A DNA stretch of 64,000 nucleotides from NCBI GenBank assembly GCA_022393335.1, contig JAJEKB010020847.1, forward strand, positions 154,140-218,139, in the 5' to 3' direction. This document shows positions 32,437 through 44,185 of this stretch, piece by piece. The translations under genes and the position numbers were made by a program. Numbering within the stretch: the stretch's first letter is position 1; the number at the start of each line of letters is the position of its first letter. Source of the DNA: Macrotrachela quadricornifera. Taxonomy: Eukaryota; Rotifera; Eurotatoria; Philodinida; Philodinidae. The notes beneath the pieces were generated by a model that searched no databases, had not been told where the DNA came from, and saw only the letters and a program-made list of their open reading frames with translations.

Positions 32437-33478
32437 TCAACATAACCTTTTTTGTTGATCAAATATTGAAATCTTCTTGGTATTAAATTAATCAAGTTGG
32501 AACACATTTTTGGAGTAATTGTTCTCCAAATCTTCACAATTCTTCTTTTCAATATCGATATATCCTGAATTTCTTCATATTTCAATTTCTCGTTGATAAA
32601 GTTCCAAATGTTCTCGATCGGCTATACATCAACCATTTTATCCGATTGTTCTTCAGGATTGATACGATTGTCAAAAATTTCAGATATGAATTTTTCAGCT
32701 GTTTTACTAATTTAACATATAAAAATCTATCCATGGTAGATTTCTTCTTATTAATTTTTTGACATTCTAATTTCAACCAGTCATCAATAAAAACTCGTGT
32801 AGTTGGTGGAAGTAGACCACGAGATGAAATTGCACCATACAATAAGACACCTGAACTGCATTTTTCTTGATGAACACTTTGTAATGCAAGTGAAATCGTT
32901 GTTTGACTTGTAGACCAAATGATGTTGTTTTTACTGTTGTGTTTCTGCAATAAACTGACACGACCACTAAAGTCGGTATTCATTAAGCGTTTCCACTTAG
33001 GATTTGATCTTGTTGGATTCAACCCGAATTTCTCTAATAACTTTTTTCCACTAATTACACGTGCTTCCCGTTGTATTGGGCTAGTTTTTTGTGAACGAGT
33101 TAGTTTCCAGGGTTTTAATTTAATATCTTCTTTTAATGTTCTTTGAACACTGCTGTAAGAAGAATTGATATGCTTTTTTTGTAACAAATCATTTGTTTTT
33201 CGAATCGATTGTCCTAATTTATTTTCCATGTGGTCTTTAACCAACGACATAAAAAATAGATGTTCTGATCGTTCTTGGTCTTCCTGTTCTTTTTCTTGCT
33301 TCAATAGTACCTCTTTTAATTGTATAATTTACATAACGAATAAGGGTTTGTCTTGTTTGTGATGGTGGACAATCAGTGCTCATTAATTCATTGGCAATAT
33401 CACTTGACAACCAATTTTGATCTAATTCATGTAAAATTAAAATTTATTTCCGAAGCTTTTCAGATTTTCGAGACATTG
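32437..33478 (-). pseudogene. Tc1/mariner-type transposase, frameshifted
   Basis: On the minus strand MSRKSEKLRK is followed by a stop, then LHELDQNWLSSDIANELMS and EARKRTGRPRTI, the helix-turn-helix and GRPR-like hook. A frame change near 33240 leads to the frame with SQTTISLALQSVHQEKCSSG, LLYGAISSRGLLPPTTRVFI and DDWLKLEC. PIENIWNFINEKLKYEEIQD, the region of the third catalytic acidic residue, is in another frame near 32580-32630. The end is NLINLIPRRFQYLINKKGYV. The second catalytic Asp segment (QQDNAPxH type) is missing. It would have catalysed cut-and-paste transposition but is dead. Confidence 0.75.
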
Positions 33479-33857
33479 ATGTGTAGTGGGAATGATTGGA
33501 TTAGAGATAAACGTCAAAATTAAAAGTAAGAAATTAGTTTTAAAATGATAAATTATTGAAAAAAGTTCGTTGAAAATGAATGATTATCATTAATTATATA
33601 TATAAATGTATATACAATCAGAATCAAACATAATTAAATATATATACTACAGTCATCTAGTTAGTCATCAAACGTAATTTGATTTGTGAAAACTGTGTCA
33701 ATACTTTCTTATTCTACTTTCCATTTTCTCCTGTTTTCATATTAACGTGTTCTATTTCGATTTTTTGAAAAATATTTCTTTTTCATCATCGTATTTTCTA
33801 AATATCTCCCTTATAATAAGGACCACAGATTTGAAAATTTAAAGTAATAGCCGCCGT
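33479..33857. other. Spacer, no feature recognised
   Basis: This is AT-rich sequence with short TATATA runs near 33597 and 33640. It lies between the Tc1/mariner relic and the Helitron relic, which point in opposite directions. Confidence 0.4.
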
Positions 33858-35359
33858 ATGATAAGGGACTATCGCTTCAATTTTGAGCGAATTATCATTT
33901 ACTATAAGGAAGAACGACCAAGGCTTTTGGCTCACCCTTTACTAACTACATGTAGACCGTCCAATCCAAAACATATATGGGAGTCGTACAAAGAAAGTTT
34001 AATCGAAGACATTCTTAGAGAAGCGCGCGGACAAAATCCTGAGATGAATTTAGATTACACACCCAATATGTTCAATCAAGTGCTGCTTATTCTCAAAGAC
34101 AAAACTCTACAGATGGCTGGCAAAAATCTTGAGAAATTTCATCTTCCCACTCCTCAACGAAAGCTTGTTGATAGATTGAACGGCGAAATGCTTAGAGAAA
34201 CGATTTATGATGTGAAAGAGCTGGATCCCTATGTAGCAGCAAATGAACCATTGTTGGTGCCAGATCCAAGAGCTGCATACAATACTATTTTGGGTCAGAT
34301 CAAAGAGAAAGCTGATGGAATAATATTTCTTGATGCACCAGGCGAAACAGGGAAGACATCTGTTATTAATTTACTCTTGGCTAAAATTCGCAAATTCTAG
34401 AAGTATGTGAACTTATTCTATGGGATGAATATACAATGGCTCACAGGTATGCATTAGAAGCCTTAAATAATACTCTGCAAGTTCTTTGTGTCAATGGAAA
34501 AAGTATGGGTGCAGTAGTTGTACTCCTTGCTGGAGATTTCAGGAAAACATTGTCTCTTATTCAAAAGGTGCAATGGCTGATGAGCTTAAAGCTTGTTTGA
34601 AATCTTCATATCTCTGGAGACATGTTAAATCATTAACACTCAGTACTAACATGAGAATTCATTTACAAGGTGACGCGTCTGCCGGTCAATTTGCTGAACA
34701 ACTGTTTGTGATCTGAAATGGCAAAATACTAATTGATCCAGCCAATGGACTCATTAGTTTTTCCGATAACTTTTGTGACGTCGTAGGATCGGTTGAAAAA
34801 CTCAAGAGTAGTAAATTTCCGAACATCCAAACTCATTTCAAAGATCATAAATGGTTATGTGAACGTGAATGCCATCCATCTACAAATTCAGAAACAAGTT
34901 CCTGGAGAAACGACATTATAGCAGTCAATTGATACAATTACGGATGTCGACGCAGCAATGCAGTATCTGACTGGATTTCTTAATTCACTTGGGCCTTCTG
35001 GAATGCTATCACACAACTTACGTCTGAAAATTGGCTCTTCTATTATGCTTTTGAGAAATTTGGATGCACCAAGATTGTGCAATGGTATAAGATTATGTGT
35101 CAAAACTCTAATACCTTATGCAATTGAAGCAACGATCACGACAGGTTGTGCAAAAGGTGAGAATGTATTCATACCACGAATCTCTCTCCTCCCTACTGAT
35201 ATGCCATTTGAATTTAAGCGACTCCAGTTTCCAGTACATCTTACCTTCGCGATGCCAATTAATAAGTCTCAAGGGCAATCACTCAAAGTTGCTGATGCCA
35301 ATTTAGAAATTCCTTGCCTTTCCCATGATCAACTTTACGTGACATGTTCAAGAGTATGA
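33858..35359 (+). pseudogene. Helitron helicase (PIF1-like) domain, decayed
   Basis: The first part encodes HIWESYKESLIEDILREA, LPTPQRKLVDRLNGEMLRET, LLVPDPRAAYNTIL and the Walker A region DAPGETGKTSVINLLLAKIR. A deletion of about 100 codons and a frame change follow. LILWDEYTMAH (Walker B), VVVLLAGDFRKTL, SSYLWRHVKSLTLSTNMR and GDASAGQFAEQL come next, then a stop near 34714. The C-terminal part reads FLNSLGPSGMLSHNLRLKIG, MLLRNLDAPRLCNG and FAMPINKSQGQSL. Order and motifs are those of the helicase half of Helitron RepHel. The Rep endonuclease is absent. It has at least four breaks and is not functional. Confidence 0.85.
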
Positions 35360-35825
35360 ATTGGAAAAACGAAAAATGTTGTATCAAACAGCTTCACAAT
35401 AAAGAATACGAAAAAATATCTAAAACAGCTTTCACATAGCACATAATAAAGTTGAAATGAGGAATATTAGAGGTAATTTGCTGATATTATAGCTTCATTA
35501 CATAAATAGCATGTTAAGGGCATCGTGTTCTTATGCGCCAAACTTACACTATTACATTATCGGGATCAGTAGCGAGTACCTCCACTAGTTTGGTACAAAA
35601 TTCATTATCTCTTGTATTGGAAATTATAGGCAACACCCCCCTGGAATAATATTATTTCCAACCATGTACAATCAATTAAAAGAGAATATTAAATTACTTT
35701 CAACTAATCATGTAAAATTTAATTCAAAAAAAAATTTCATTTCATTTTCTATTAATACATTAAATCAAATTATATGAAATATGATTTGTTTTTTTTCATA
35801 ATTATCAACAAGAGATGATCTTGAT
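35360..35825. other. Helitron tail and spacer
   Basis: The first 80 bases still translate as a diverged Helitron C-terminus (KTKNVVSNSFTIKN). Beyond that no gene is visible. CTAG at about 35584 could be the Helitron 3' end, but I see no strong preceding hairpin. Confidence 0.35.
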
Positions 35826-36567
35826 TTATTTCTTTTTATGCCATATCGTATCTGTATGTCCTTCTTTATATGTGATATATCGTGCTAATGTAAATAAATA
35901 ATCACTAAGTCTATTTAAATAAATTCCCATAACTGTATCTTGTTGTGGTTTATCTTCATATTCATTTGGTTCATTTAACCATTTAGTTACTAAACGTTCA
36001 CATCGACGACAAACAGCTCGTGAAAAATGAAGATAAGATGATGTTTGACTTGAACCACCAGGTAAAATAAAATAACGTAATTCAGGTAATTCTTCAGTCA
36101 TTTTATCAATTTCTTCTTCTAAACTTGTAATTAATGATAGATCATTAAATATAAAATGAGATGAACGATTATTAGCAGCAACACATGAACCAATTTCAAA
36201 AAGATTACATTGAATATTTTCTAAATCTTTTGATAATAATGGAAAAGAAGAAAATGAACGTGCAATACCAATTATTGATGATAATTCATCAATAGTACCA
36301 AGAACATCAAATACTAATGAATCTTTTGGTAAATGATTTCGATTTGAACCTAATAGACTAGATGTTCCTTGATCTCCAGCACGAGTATAAATCTTTGGTA
36401 AATGTGATGATTTTCTTAAAATAAACCAAAAAAAAAATAGAAGCCTTGCTTATCTTTTACATATAAAATACTTACGAAGAAGTTGATTTTTCCATATTTG
36501 TTTTTTTTTCAATTGAATCAGTTGAAGTATGATGTTCAGTTTTATCTTTATCATAAATTGTATCCAT
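35826..36567 (-). CDS. MMAB: Cob(I)alamin adenosyltransferase (MMAB/PduO type), two exons
   Basis: Exons are 36567-36476 and 36414-35826, with a 61-bp GT..AG intron in phase 2, giving 226 residues. Exon 1 is polar (MDTIYDKDKTEHH). Exon 2 opens with HLPKIYTRAGDQGTSSLLG, the family's N-terminal ATP-binding motif. VFDVLGTIDELSSIIGIA, FILPGGSSQTSSYLHFSRAV, CRRCERLV (the R-R-x-E-R motif) and YLNRLSDYLFTLARY follow. The enzyme transfers the 5'-deoxyadenosyl group of ATP to cob(I)alamin, making the cofactor of methylmalonyl-CoA mutase, normally in mitochondria. No clear presequence is visible, though the frame stays open upstream of the chosen ATG. It lies beside the 3' flank of ART-TPR copy C, and its exon 1 was copied beside copy A. 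Confidence 0.92.
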
Positions 36568-38953
36568 ACTATTTCTATAAAGTATAATGCAAAAAATTTT
36601 TATCTATAGCAATCGGATTTTTATTCGAATAAAATAAAGATTTTTTTCTATAAAATATCGATGATTAAAGAGAATTAAATCATTTTTGTATAGTTTTGTT
36701 CAACATGACATACAAAATTTAAAAAAAAATCTAGAATACATATTTGTAATGATGATACAACGAATATCTACACACTGACCGATCATTGTTCTTATTTTAA
36801 TTGGTTGTGATGATAACAACGAATTGGATGACTAAATTGATAGATATCGCTATTTTTCATTCATTACTTGAATCACATCTATAAATATTTCAGAGGATAT
36901 TGTAGTTTTTTGCTCCAAAAAATATTTAAAATAAAATGATTCAGCAGGTGATTTTATTTGGAATTAAAAAAACCATTATTATCTTATTCATGTTTGAACA
37001 ACTAATATATCAAATATCAGAATTGAAATTTTTATATATCTTGATTATTTACTATTGTTCTTGAAATAAGTTATGAAAATTTTAACAGAAAAATATTTCT
37101 AGTACTTATAATGTTGACATTGGAAAAACTTTCTCCCTATGTTTATCTCATTTTTCTTTGCTATTTATTTAACAGACATAAATTTGTAATTCTATTTATT
37201 GATAAGCATATTCTCAAAATTATTATCTTCCAACTGTGATATCTAATCATGATAGAATCTATAGAGTTGAAATTTATATGTATATATTCTATAGAGAATG
37301 ATGGTTGTTAGCATCACTCATGCCAAACATTGCTCGAAAGAGAATGAAGTTATAGTAAATATAGATTCATTTTTAGGTTCTATTGGAGGAGATGTTCGAC
37401 TAGCTTTTTCCCTTATATATTTCATATGATGGTATTGTTTGTGGAGATAAATATAAACTGAAATCTTATTTTTGTCATTGAAAATTGTCCAAAGCTTATT
37501 ATAGATAAAGTAAGGAAACAAAGAAAGACATCAGATACAGAAAAAAAATATCCATATAATATAAAGAATATCAATTCTATTACGTATTATCATTGTAAAA
37601 TAGTAAACAAATAAATATTGTACCTTAAAACAAGAAATAGCCTCTTTCTTTAAATTTCTACTTCAAAATTAGAACATATACAACTATTAGATTTATCAAA
37701 AGTATGAGCAACTCTTCATGATATTTTTAATTAGTTTTAAAGGTTCTTTGTCAATCTGTTGTTAGATTTGATCTTATGAAAAATAGATATTTCAATACTA
37801 ATTAAAATTGATACAAAAATCATGCAAATGCTTTTGATGAATGTCCAACAAACTCTGCAACTTTTGTTTTACATCTTATGAGTTTTGACTACAGCTTCTG
37901 ATTGAGAAAAAAAAACTTGTCAGAGCTGATATTAACAATTGTTTATGAAATGTATTTTATTGAACAAGATATTATATTCACACCACAGCTATCGTCAGAC
38001 CACTTTTTTTCGGACTGGCATCCAGGCATCTTCCAGGCCAAATCAGGTTAACAGATGTTTCTGATTTTTCAAATCCATTACATCCTGTGGCGATGCCCAG
38101 TAGTATTTATTATCACAAAACCATCTCTTTCTAAACTAATTTTACGAGAAAATCCAGTTTTTTTCTTTCCTATAGAAATTATGTGTTTTTTGACACTTGT
38201 TAATCTATAAAATTCATTATATACTCCTTATTAGAATAATATCATTTCTTATTCTGTATTTTAGAGTATCAACACGGCTGCGCAAATCCGTATAATTTTA
38301 TAAATATAAGTTCTCGCAACGCTATCAGTTTTTCGTATTCAACTCGGCTGGAAATACAAAAATAGAGTAATATGAGAGAACAGGTGATGATAAATTATCA
38401 TTAATATTATTGTATTGATGTTTTTCATGTTTGTACAAACAATATATTTGCTAGATGGAATATAATAATAATTTTAACGGACAAACAAATCATAAAATAT
38501 TTCTATTCATATATATTAAAATAGATGAAACAAAAGCGAATAAAAAATATATGTAACTTATTGACATGTCGTTATTTAAATTATTGCTCCCAAAAAATAG
38601 CATTATTTTCAATATTTCTGTTAAAATAAAATATTCATAGTTATCTTTTTGCTTTCTTCATTTGGTTATTCTTTCAGTCTATGAGACTGTTTTATAATTC
38701 TAAACGATTAAAATTGATAATTAAAATCTTCAGCTTGTTAGATCATATTGTTTTTCAAGTTTACTACTATGAAAGTTAATATTATGCGATATCTAGGCCG
38801 ACAGCTCTGATACAAATGATTTTTCATTATAATAAATTGTTTTATTTTAATAAAAGATAAAAACTAAATTTGAAAAAACTATTCATATCTAAACTACTAA
38901 AAGAAAATCTTTGTTTATTTTGTTTAATGTTCATTATAAATATAATTGTATTC
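36568..38953. other. Duplicated spacer between adenosyltransferase gene and copy C
   Basis: From 36568 to about 37620 it matches 2009-2950. From about 37720 to 38953 it matches 25201-26436. The small stretch 37620-37720 is unique. No gene is visible, and the 67-codon frame at 37318-37521 is not supported. Confidence 0.7.
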
Positions 38954-41900
38954 TTAGTTGATATGAAAATCGTGTGTTTTATCATTTAATGTCAAAACTA
39001 TATGTTTCAAAGGGCATACTTCATCCACTATGTTTTGTGCACGTTCTAAATATTTATTTGCTTCATCCATATTTTCTTGACGTCCATGAAGAATTGCTAA
39101 ATTATGTAATGTTCGCCAGATATACATATGATTAGCTGGTAATGTTGTTTCCAGTATTTTCAATGCTGTTTCATATACTTCAAGAGCCATTTGATAATTT
39201 TTATTTGCCAAATGAACATTACCTATATTAATTCCTGCTACCACTCGATCTGGATGAAATAATGGAAGAACACGTTCATAAATTTTCATCCCTTCTTCAT
39301 ATTTATTCAATGCTTGTTTAAACTAAATTAAAAGATTTTAAAAAAAAATAATATTTTAATGAAAGTTTTCTCATACATTTTCTCGTTTATACTCCATAAT
39401 ACCTAAATTAATTGATAAACCAGCAACGTCAATATCATCTTTCGGTAAACTTTTTTTATATAAACCCGTAGCACGTTCGAAACATTCATTAGCTTTTGTT
39501 CGTTCACCTTGTTCACTATAAACAGATCCAAGTCCATTCATAGCTTTTCCAGCACTTGCTATACGTTTTGGTTCAGCATTTATAAGTAATTTATATGCAC
39601 GATTGAAACAATTTGTTGCATGTTTTAAATCACCTTTCATACGATTTAGACGACCAAAATAATAATATATGCCAGCGATTTCATCATCATTTAGACGTAA
39701 TTCACCGAGAATTGTATCAAAATATCGTTCAGCTTGAACGTAATCACCCATTTCAATAAGTAAATTACCAAATACTAATATTTTATTTGATTTACTCATA
39801 GTTTCAACTAGAAAGTCCAAATACTGAGTAATCACTTCAGTACCTTTATCAGTTGCATTGAGTTTTATATGCCATAAATCTTCTTCAGTATTATATTCAC
39901 ATGAATTAATTTGAAATAATGCTCCTAAGAATAGATGATTAGAGAACAAAACAATCTCTTATTGTAAACAATAGAAAAAAACATCAAAAACCATCAAATT
40001 GCTTACTTATACGATAGAGAGTTATTTAGAAATTTTAGAAGAAAAAAAGCCTATTCTAATGCCTATGCAGAATAAAAAGGCTGATGAATATTTTTTCAAA
40101 TAATTTTTGATAAGAGCGAGATAGAGAGCCGTGGCTTTCGCCATTAGAAAAAGGAGATGGAGATAAATCGAAATGAATACTATAAGATAAACTGACATCG
40201 TTTTTTCAACGACTTAAAGCGACATTTCTGGAAAGGAATATATTTTGTAAGGTGATAAAAATGATTTCTCAATAACTTCGTGTGCATTTGAAAGAGTAAC
40301 GAAAGTTCTAAATACTATATACAAGACTGATATGTTCAGATCCATTCATTCAGAAGTTATAAGTATCAAAGTGAATATTCTGAAGCTAAAATTTCTATCA
40401 ATTTCTATGAAAAAGAAAAAAGATATATTGAAAAATTGACAAAGAAAACTTTAACAAATCTTCTGGAAGAACCGATGTTATATATTTCAATACGTCTTCA
40501 TCTTTTCTTTCTAATAGTGGAATCCACAGTTCTCTATCTGGCTCCTACTAAAAGTTATTTGAAAGATGTTCACTAGACATTTTTTTAGAATAGTTGTTAG
40601 TAGTGGATGCAACAATAAATAAAATTAAAAATTATTAATTATACACATTACTTCTAGTAATAGAAATCATTATTTACTGATATTACTTTAAATTTTTTCT
40701 AGGTATGTTTATACTATTAGAAATATGAAAAAGATATTTATTGTTTTTCTCTTACCAGTATCAATGATAAATTGACCGTCATCAGGAAATGGTGAATATT
40801 GTTCAACATTAGCAATAACAATATTCTGAACAACATTTAAATCCACTGTATATTCAATTAGAACACGTATAAAACCTTCTTCTTTATATAATCTTGCTAG
40901 ATAATTATCAGCAATTGAACGTTTACTACTTGTTGATAAATATTCAGTATTTGATATTAAATTTCCAATATTATTTTGATAATTCATTAGTTCATCTTGA
41001 CTTAATATTTCAGAACGATAAAGTTTTAAAACATCTTTTTGTTTTTCTCTAAATTTTTTACATTCGAATTCAAGTTGTTTATTTAAATTCGAAATAAAAA
41101 ATCCAAGTGAAAATAAAATTGCATAATTTTTCGTTCGAAAAGTTCTATTGATTAATCTAAAAAATTTGAATAATTTTTATTTTCATCTATATTGTTAATT
41201 TATTTCTGATTCTATTAACTTACGTGCGAAGAAAGTTTTCTTTTGTATACCATATTATAGCATCATTGGAGTTATATATTTGATCAAACTCATCGATATT
41301 TGCTAATTCAGTTATATTACCTCGATAATAAGATCGACATAGTTTTATCATTATATTTTTTGCACCAGCTAATCCTGATACAATTTTTAAACCAAGTTTA
41401 CACAATTGAAAATGTAAAAATGAAATTTGATCTTTTGGAAGATTATATATTGTTATTGCTTCTTTGTTGTACATATTCAATAGAGTTTTTTGTTGATGAA
41501 CTTCTTCACGAGATCTATTTATTGCATTTTCAAGTTTAGTATAATTTTCACATAATTCATGTATATAAGTATGTTGTTTACCACAAATTTCTCTAATCAT
41601 ACCAGATGGTGGAGAATAAAAAAATACACTATCAATTTGTTTTAATGGTTCAATTGATTCAATAAGAGTGATTGACGGTTCATCATCAATTATTAATATT
41701 ACTTTATCTGTTAGAGATGTTATATATTCCAAACACTTATTTTCATAATTGAATATCTTAAAAATAAATTATGAAATTATTAATTTCATATAAATGAATT
41801 ATAAACTTACTTGAATATCTTTATAAGATTTTCGAAGAACATCAATTGTCTTTTGATCTTCTGTTGTTGATACAAAGTAAATTAAATATATTCCGTCGTA

Positions 41901-42047
41901 ATGAGTTTCTATTTGTTCTTCTTCTTCTGCTTCTTCTTCTTGCTGTGTATCTTCATCCTCATTGAGGTCTTCTATTATTGGTTTTGATCTTCGTCTTTTA
42001 ATATCTCGTGTAATCCATTTAATAAGCGGCATGTTAAAAAACGACAT
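38954..42047 (-). CDS. ART-TPR protein, copy C (mosaic; predicted catalytically dead)
   Basis: Exons are 42047-41811, 41756-41224, 41156-40756, 39924-39377 and 39322-38954, giving 695 residues with an intact frame. The N-terminus MSFFNMPLIKWITRDIKRRR with SKPIIED is the copy D version. From the Gln/Glu-rich stretch onward the sequence follows A/B. The ART domain has Arg304, STS 331-333 and D383-G-Q385 in place of E-x-E. Six TPRs follow (GNLLIEMGDYVQAERYFD, YFGRLNRMKGDLKHATNCF, YSEQGERTKANECFERA and others). Intron 3 is 831 bp with the shared inverted-repeat element, and the other introns are 54-67 bp. The breakpoint between D-like and B-like sequence lies near 41940-41970 inside exon 1, so this copy also has a D-like promoter. 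It is probably cytosolic. Confidence 0.9.
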
Positions 42048-42965
42048 AACTTTAAAATGAATGTAGGTAATATGTATCTATTCGTTTATTGATGAATGTT
42101 ACATATATACGTATCTGATACACTTGACTGATTACAGTGATTATAGAAAGAGAAAAAAACACATTATCTGAGTATAAAATATAAAAAACAATATTTTATT
42201 TGATAAGGCCAATTACAGGAGAATTTCATTCAGGGTTTTCTTTGAATATGGCTTTAGTTATTGTATAAAATCAGCAGATATACTTATTAATTTATTAATA
42301 AAGGATTAATTTATTGAAACTGTTATATATGAAAAAGATATTCGATGTTGTTTACTTTTGTTTAATTTATAGATGTCAAAGATTAGCGAATATATTTTTT
42401 TATTTTTACAATTTTAAAATAATATTATCACAAAAAGAAAACAAATCTATCGAGTTCCCAAATCATTCCTATAGAATACATTTATTGTTGATATGTTTTG
42501 TTTTCACAGTATCAATCATTGTACTAGTATTTCGATTAGAATTAGTCATGTCGATGACGACGCACTTTCGATAGGTGATTGGAAATAGACAAGCTTTTAC
42601 GAGTCGCTTTATTATTGCATCGAGTTGAGTCATCCAGCAAAAAACAATTCGTCGCAATTTATTCATAATAAAAATGGATATAATATTGACAATATGAAAT
42701 ATTATCGTTTGCGTATTTGTACACAAAATTCGTATAAAAGCATGGAAATTCTAGAATTAATGAAACAAGGCGCAGGATATCTCTACTATTGGTTGTAGTA
42801 AATAGTGTTTATCAGAATTATTAAAGAATGAATGAACAAGACTTTTATTCCTATAAGAACAATCTACAAAATTAAAAAATATATAATTCTTTCAATAGAC
42901 GGTAAATCAAAGTTAGAAGAATTTTTATGAATTTAATTTATGAAATTTTAATCAGGAAAATGCAG
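42048..42965. repeat. 5' flank of copy C, matching that of copy D
   Basis: It runs collinear with 56447-57365 with few differences, including the TTACATATATACGTATCTGA promoter segment. It is less like the flanks of A and B. A plus-strand frame at 42314-42574 ends in the membrane helix HLLLICFVFTVSIIVLVF and tail TTHFR, the counterpart of the 29832 peptide, but its own start region is disrupted. Confidence 0.7.
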
Positions 42966-43269
42966 ACTGAATCCAACTTAACTGATACGTTACGTATCTA
43001 TCTTGTGAGACGTAAAGAGCTATACATTAAAAATTTTTCAAAAAAACTTTTTTTCAGAATTTCAATGATTTTCAAACGCTATTTCACTTAGAGTTCGACG
43101 GTGATTCCGAATACGAGGGTCTCAGCACGTATTTTTTGGGCCGAAAACATGTTTAAATGCCACTCGTTCTTTTTGCGAAGAACAAGATAGAGTCTATAAA
43201 GAATGCAACTCATATAACATCATCTAGGCAATGAAAGATTTCCATGCAAAAAAGGAATATAAATGAATT

Positions 43270-43693
43270 GACAATACTGTAGAGTTTTTTAGTTTAGAAA
43301 ACGATAACAATAGAAGAAATAATCTGGCGAGCTGGTGCCGATCGCATGATCTTGTCATTACAAACACTTAGTTCAAGAATCATCCACGTAGACTATGGAT
43401 ATGGTGACGCCTCAGACACTGGGCTAGAATTCAAATAGATTATAATATGGATCCTCATCACTTTAGACGTTTTAGAAGGAGTGCAAATTGAAGGATGTAA
43501 CTGTAATAACCTCAGATATGTAGATGACATCGAAATAATTCCCAGTATCAAAGAAGACCTCTACAGAATGATTGATGCGATTTCAAAAGAATGCATAAAG
43601 ATGGAACTGTCAGTGGATGTTAAGAAATCAGAATGCATGAGTATTTCAAAGAAGAAAGGTTCACCAACAGGTAATGTGAATATGAATCAATGA
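43270..43693 (+). pseudogene. LINE fragment (endonuclease tail joined to RT motif C)
   Basis: The left part translates as NNLASWCRSHDLVITNT, then KNHPRRLWIW and RIQIDYN, as in the endonuclease end of CR1/jockey-like LINEs. It passes abruptly to CNCNNLRYVDDIEIIPS and LSVDVKKSECMSISKKKG, the RT palm with YVDD. The intervening RT is missing, so this is an internally deleted scrap of about 420 bp. Its family differs from the LINE at 16.9-22.2 kb (FADD). Confidence 0.65.
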
Positions 43694-44185
43694 TTGAACA
43701 AGTACAAGTACAGTAGGTAGAAGTACATCTACTTTCTATTTAACATATGTACTAAGTATTTGTATCTAAGTTCAATGTACTTGGTACCAGTACTAGGTAC
43801 ATTTGTTCTTAGATATAATCTAGCGTTTAGCTCTGATTATCATTCATACATTAATATTTATTATTCTTTAAGGTAACGACATCTATAATAATGAAAAAAA
43901 ATAGGAATGTCAGTAACATCATTGTATATTCATATTGACAAACATAAAATCAATAAAATTTGAATTTTGCCACTACAAATGATTAGTTTTACAAATAAGA
44001 CATTTATCAAAAACGATATAACATAACTAATGCTTATTGGTAAGATTTCAACCCAAGAATGGCTGGATGATTTGAGTAACAAAGCATAACACCAGCTAAT
44101 TATTTTATAGTTAACCACATTCTTTTTCTTGAAAATATTTTTTTTCTTTGAATATTCGTAAACGAGCAATGTTTAGTGGACAACG
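43694..44185. other. Spacer, no feature recognised
   Basis: GTAC-containing short words recur between 43700 and 43800 (AAGTACAAGTACAGTAGG, GTACTTGGTACCAGTAC) as a loose simple repeat. No gene is visible. Confidence 0.4.

Noticed and set aside
30591..35359. A single large intact Helitron from 30.8 to 35.4 kb
   Set aside because: No Rep domain. A foldback element and an oppositely oriented Tc1/mariner relic lie between the 5'-like motif and the helicase fragment, so unity cannot be supported.
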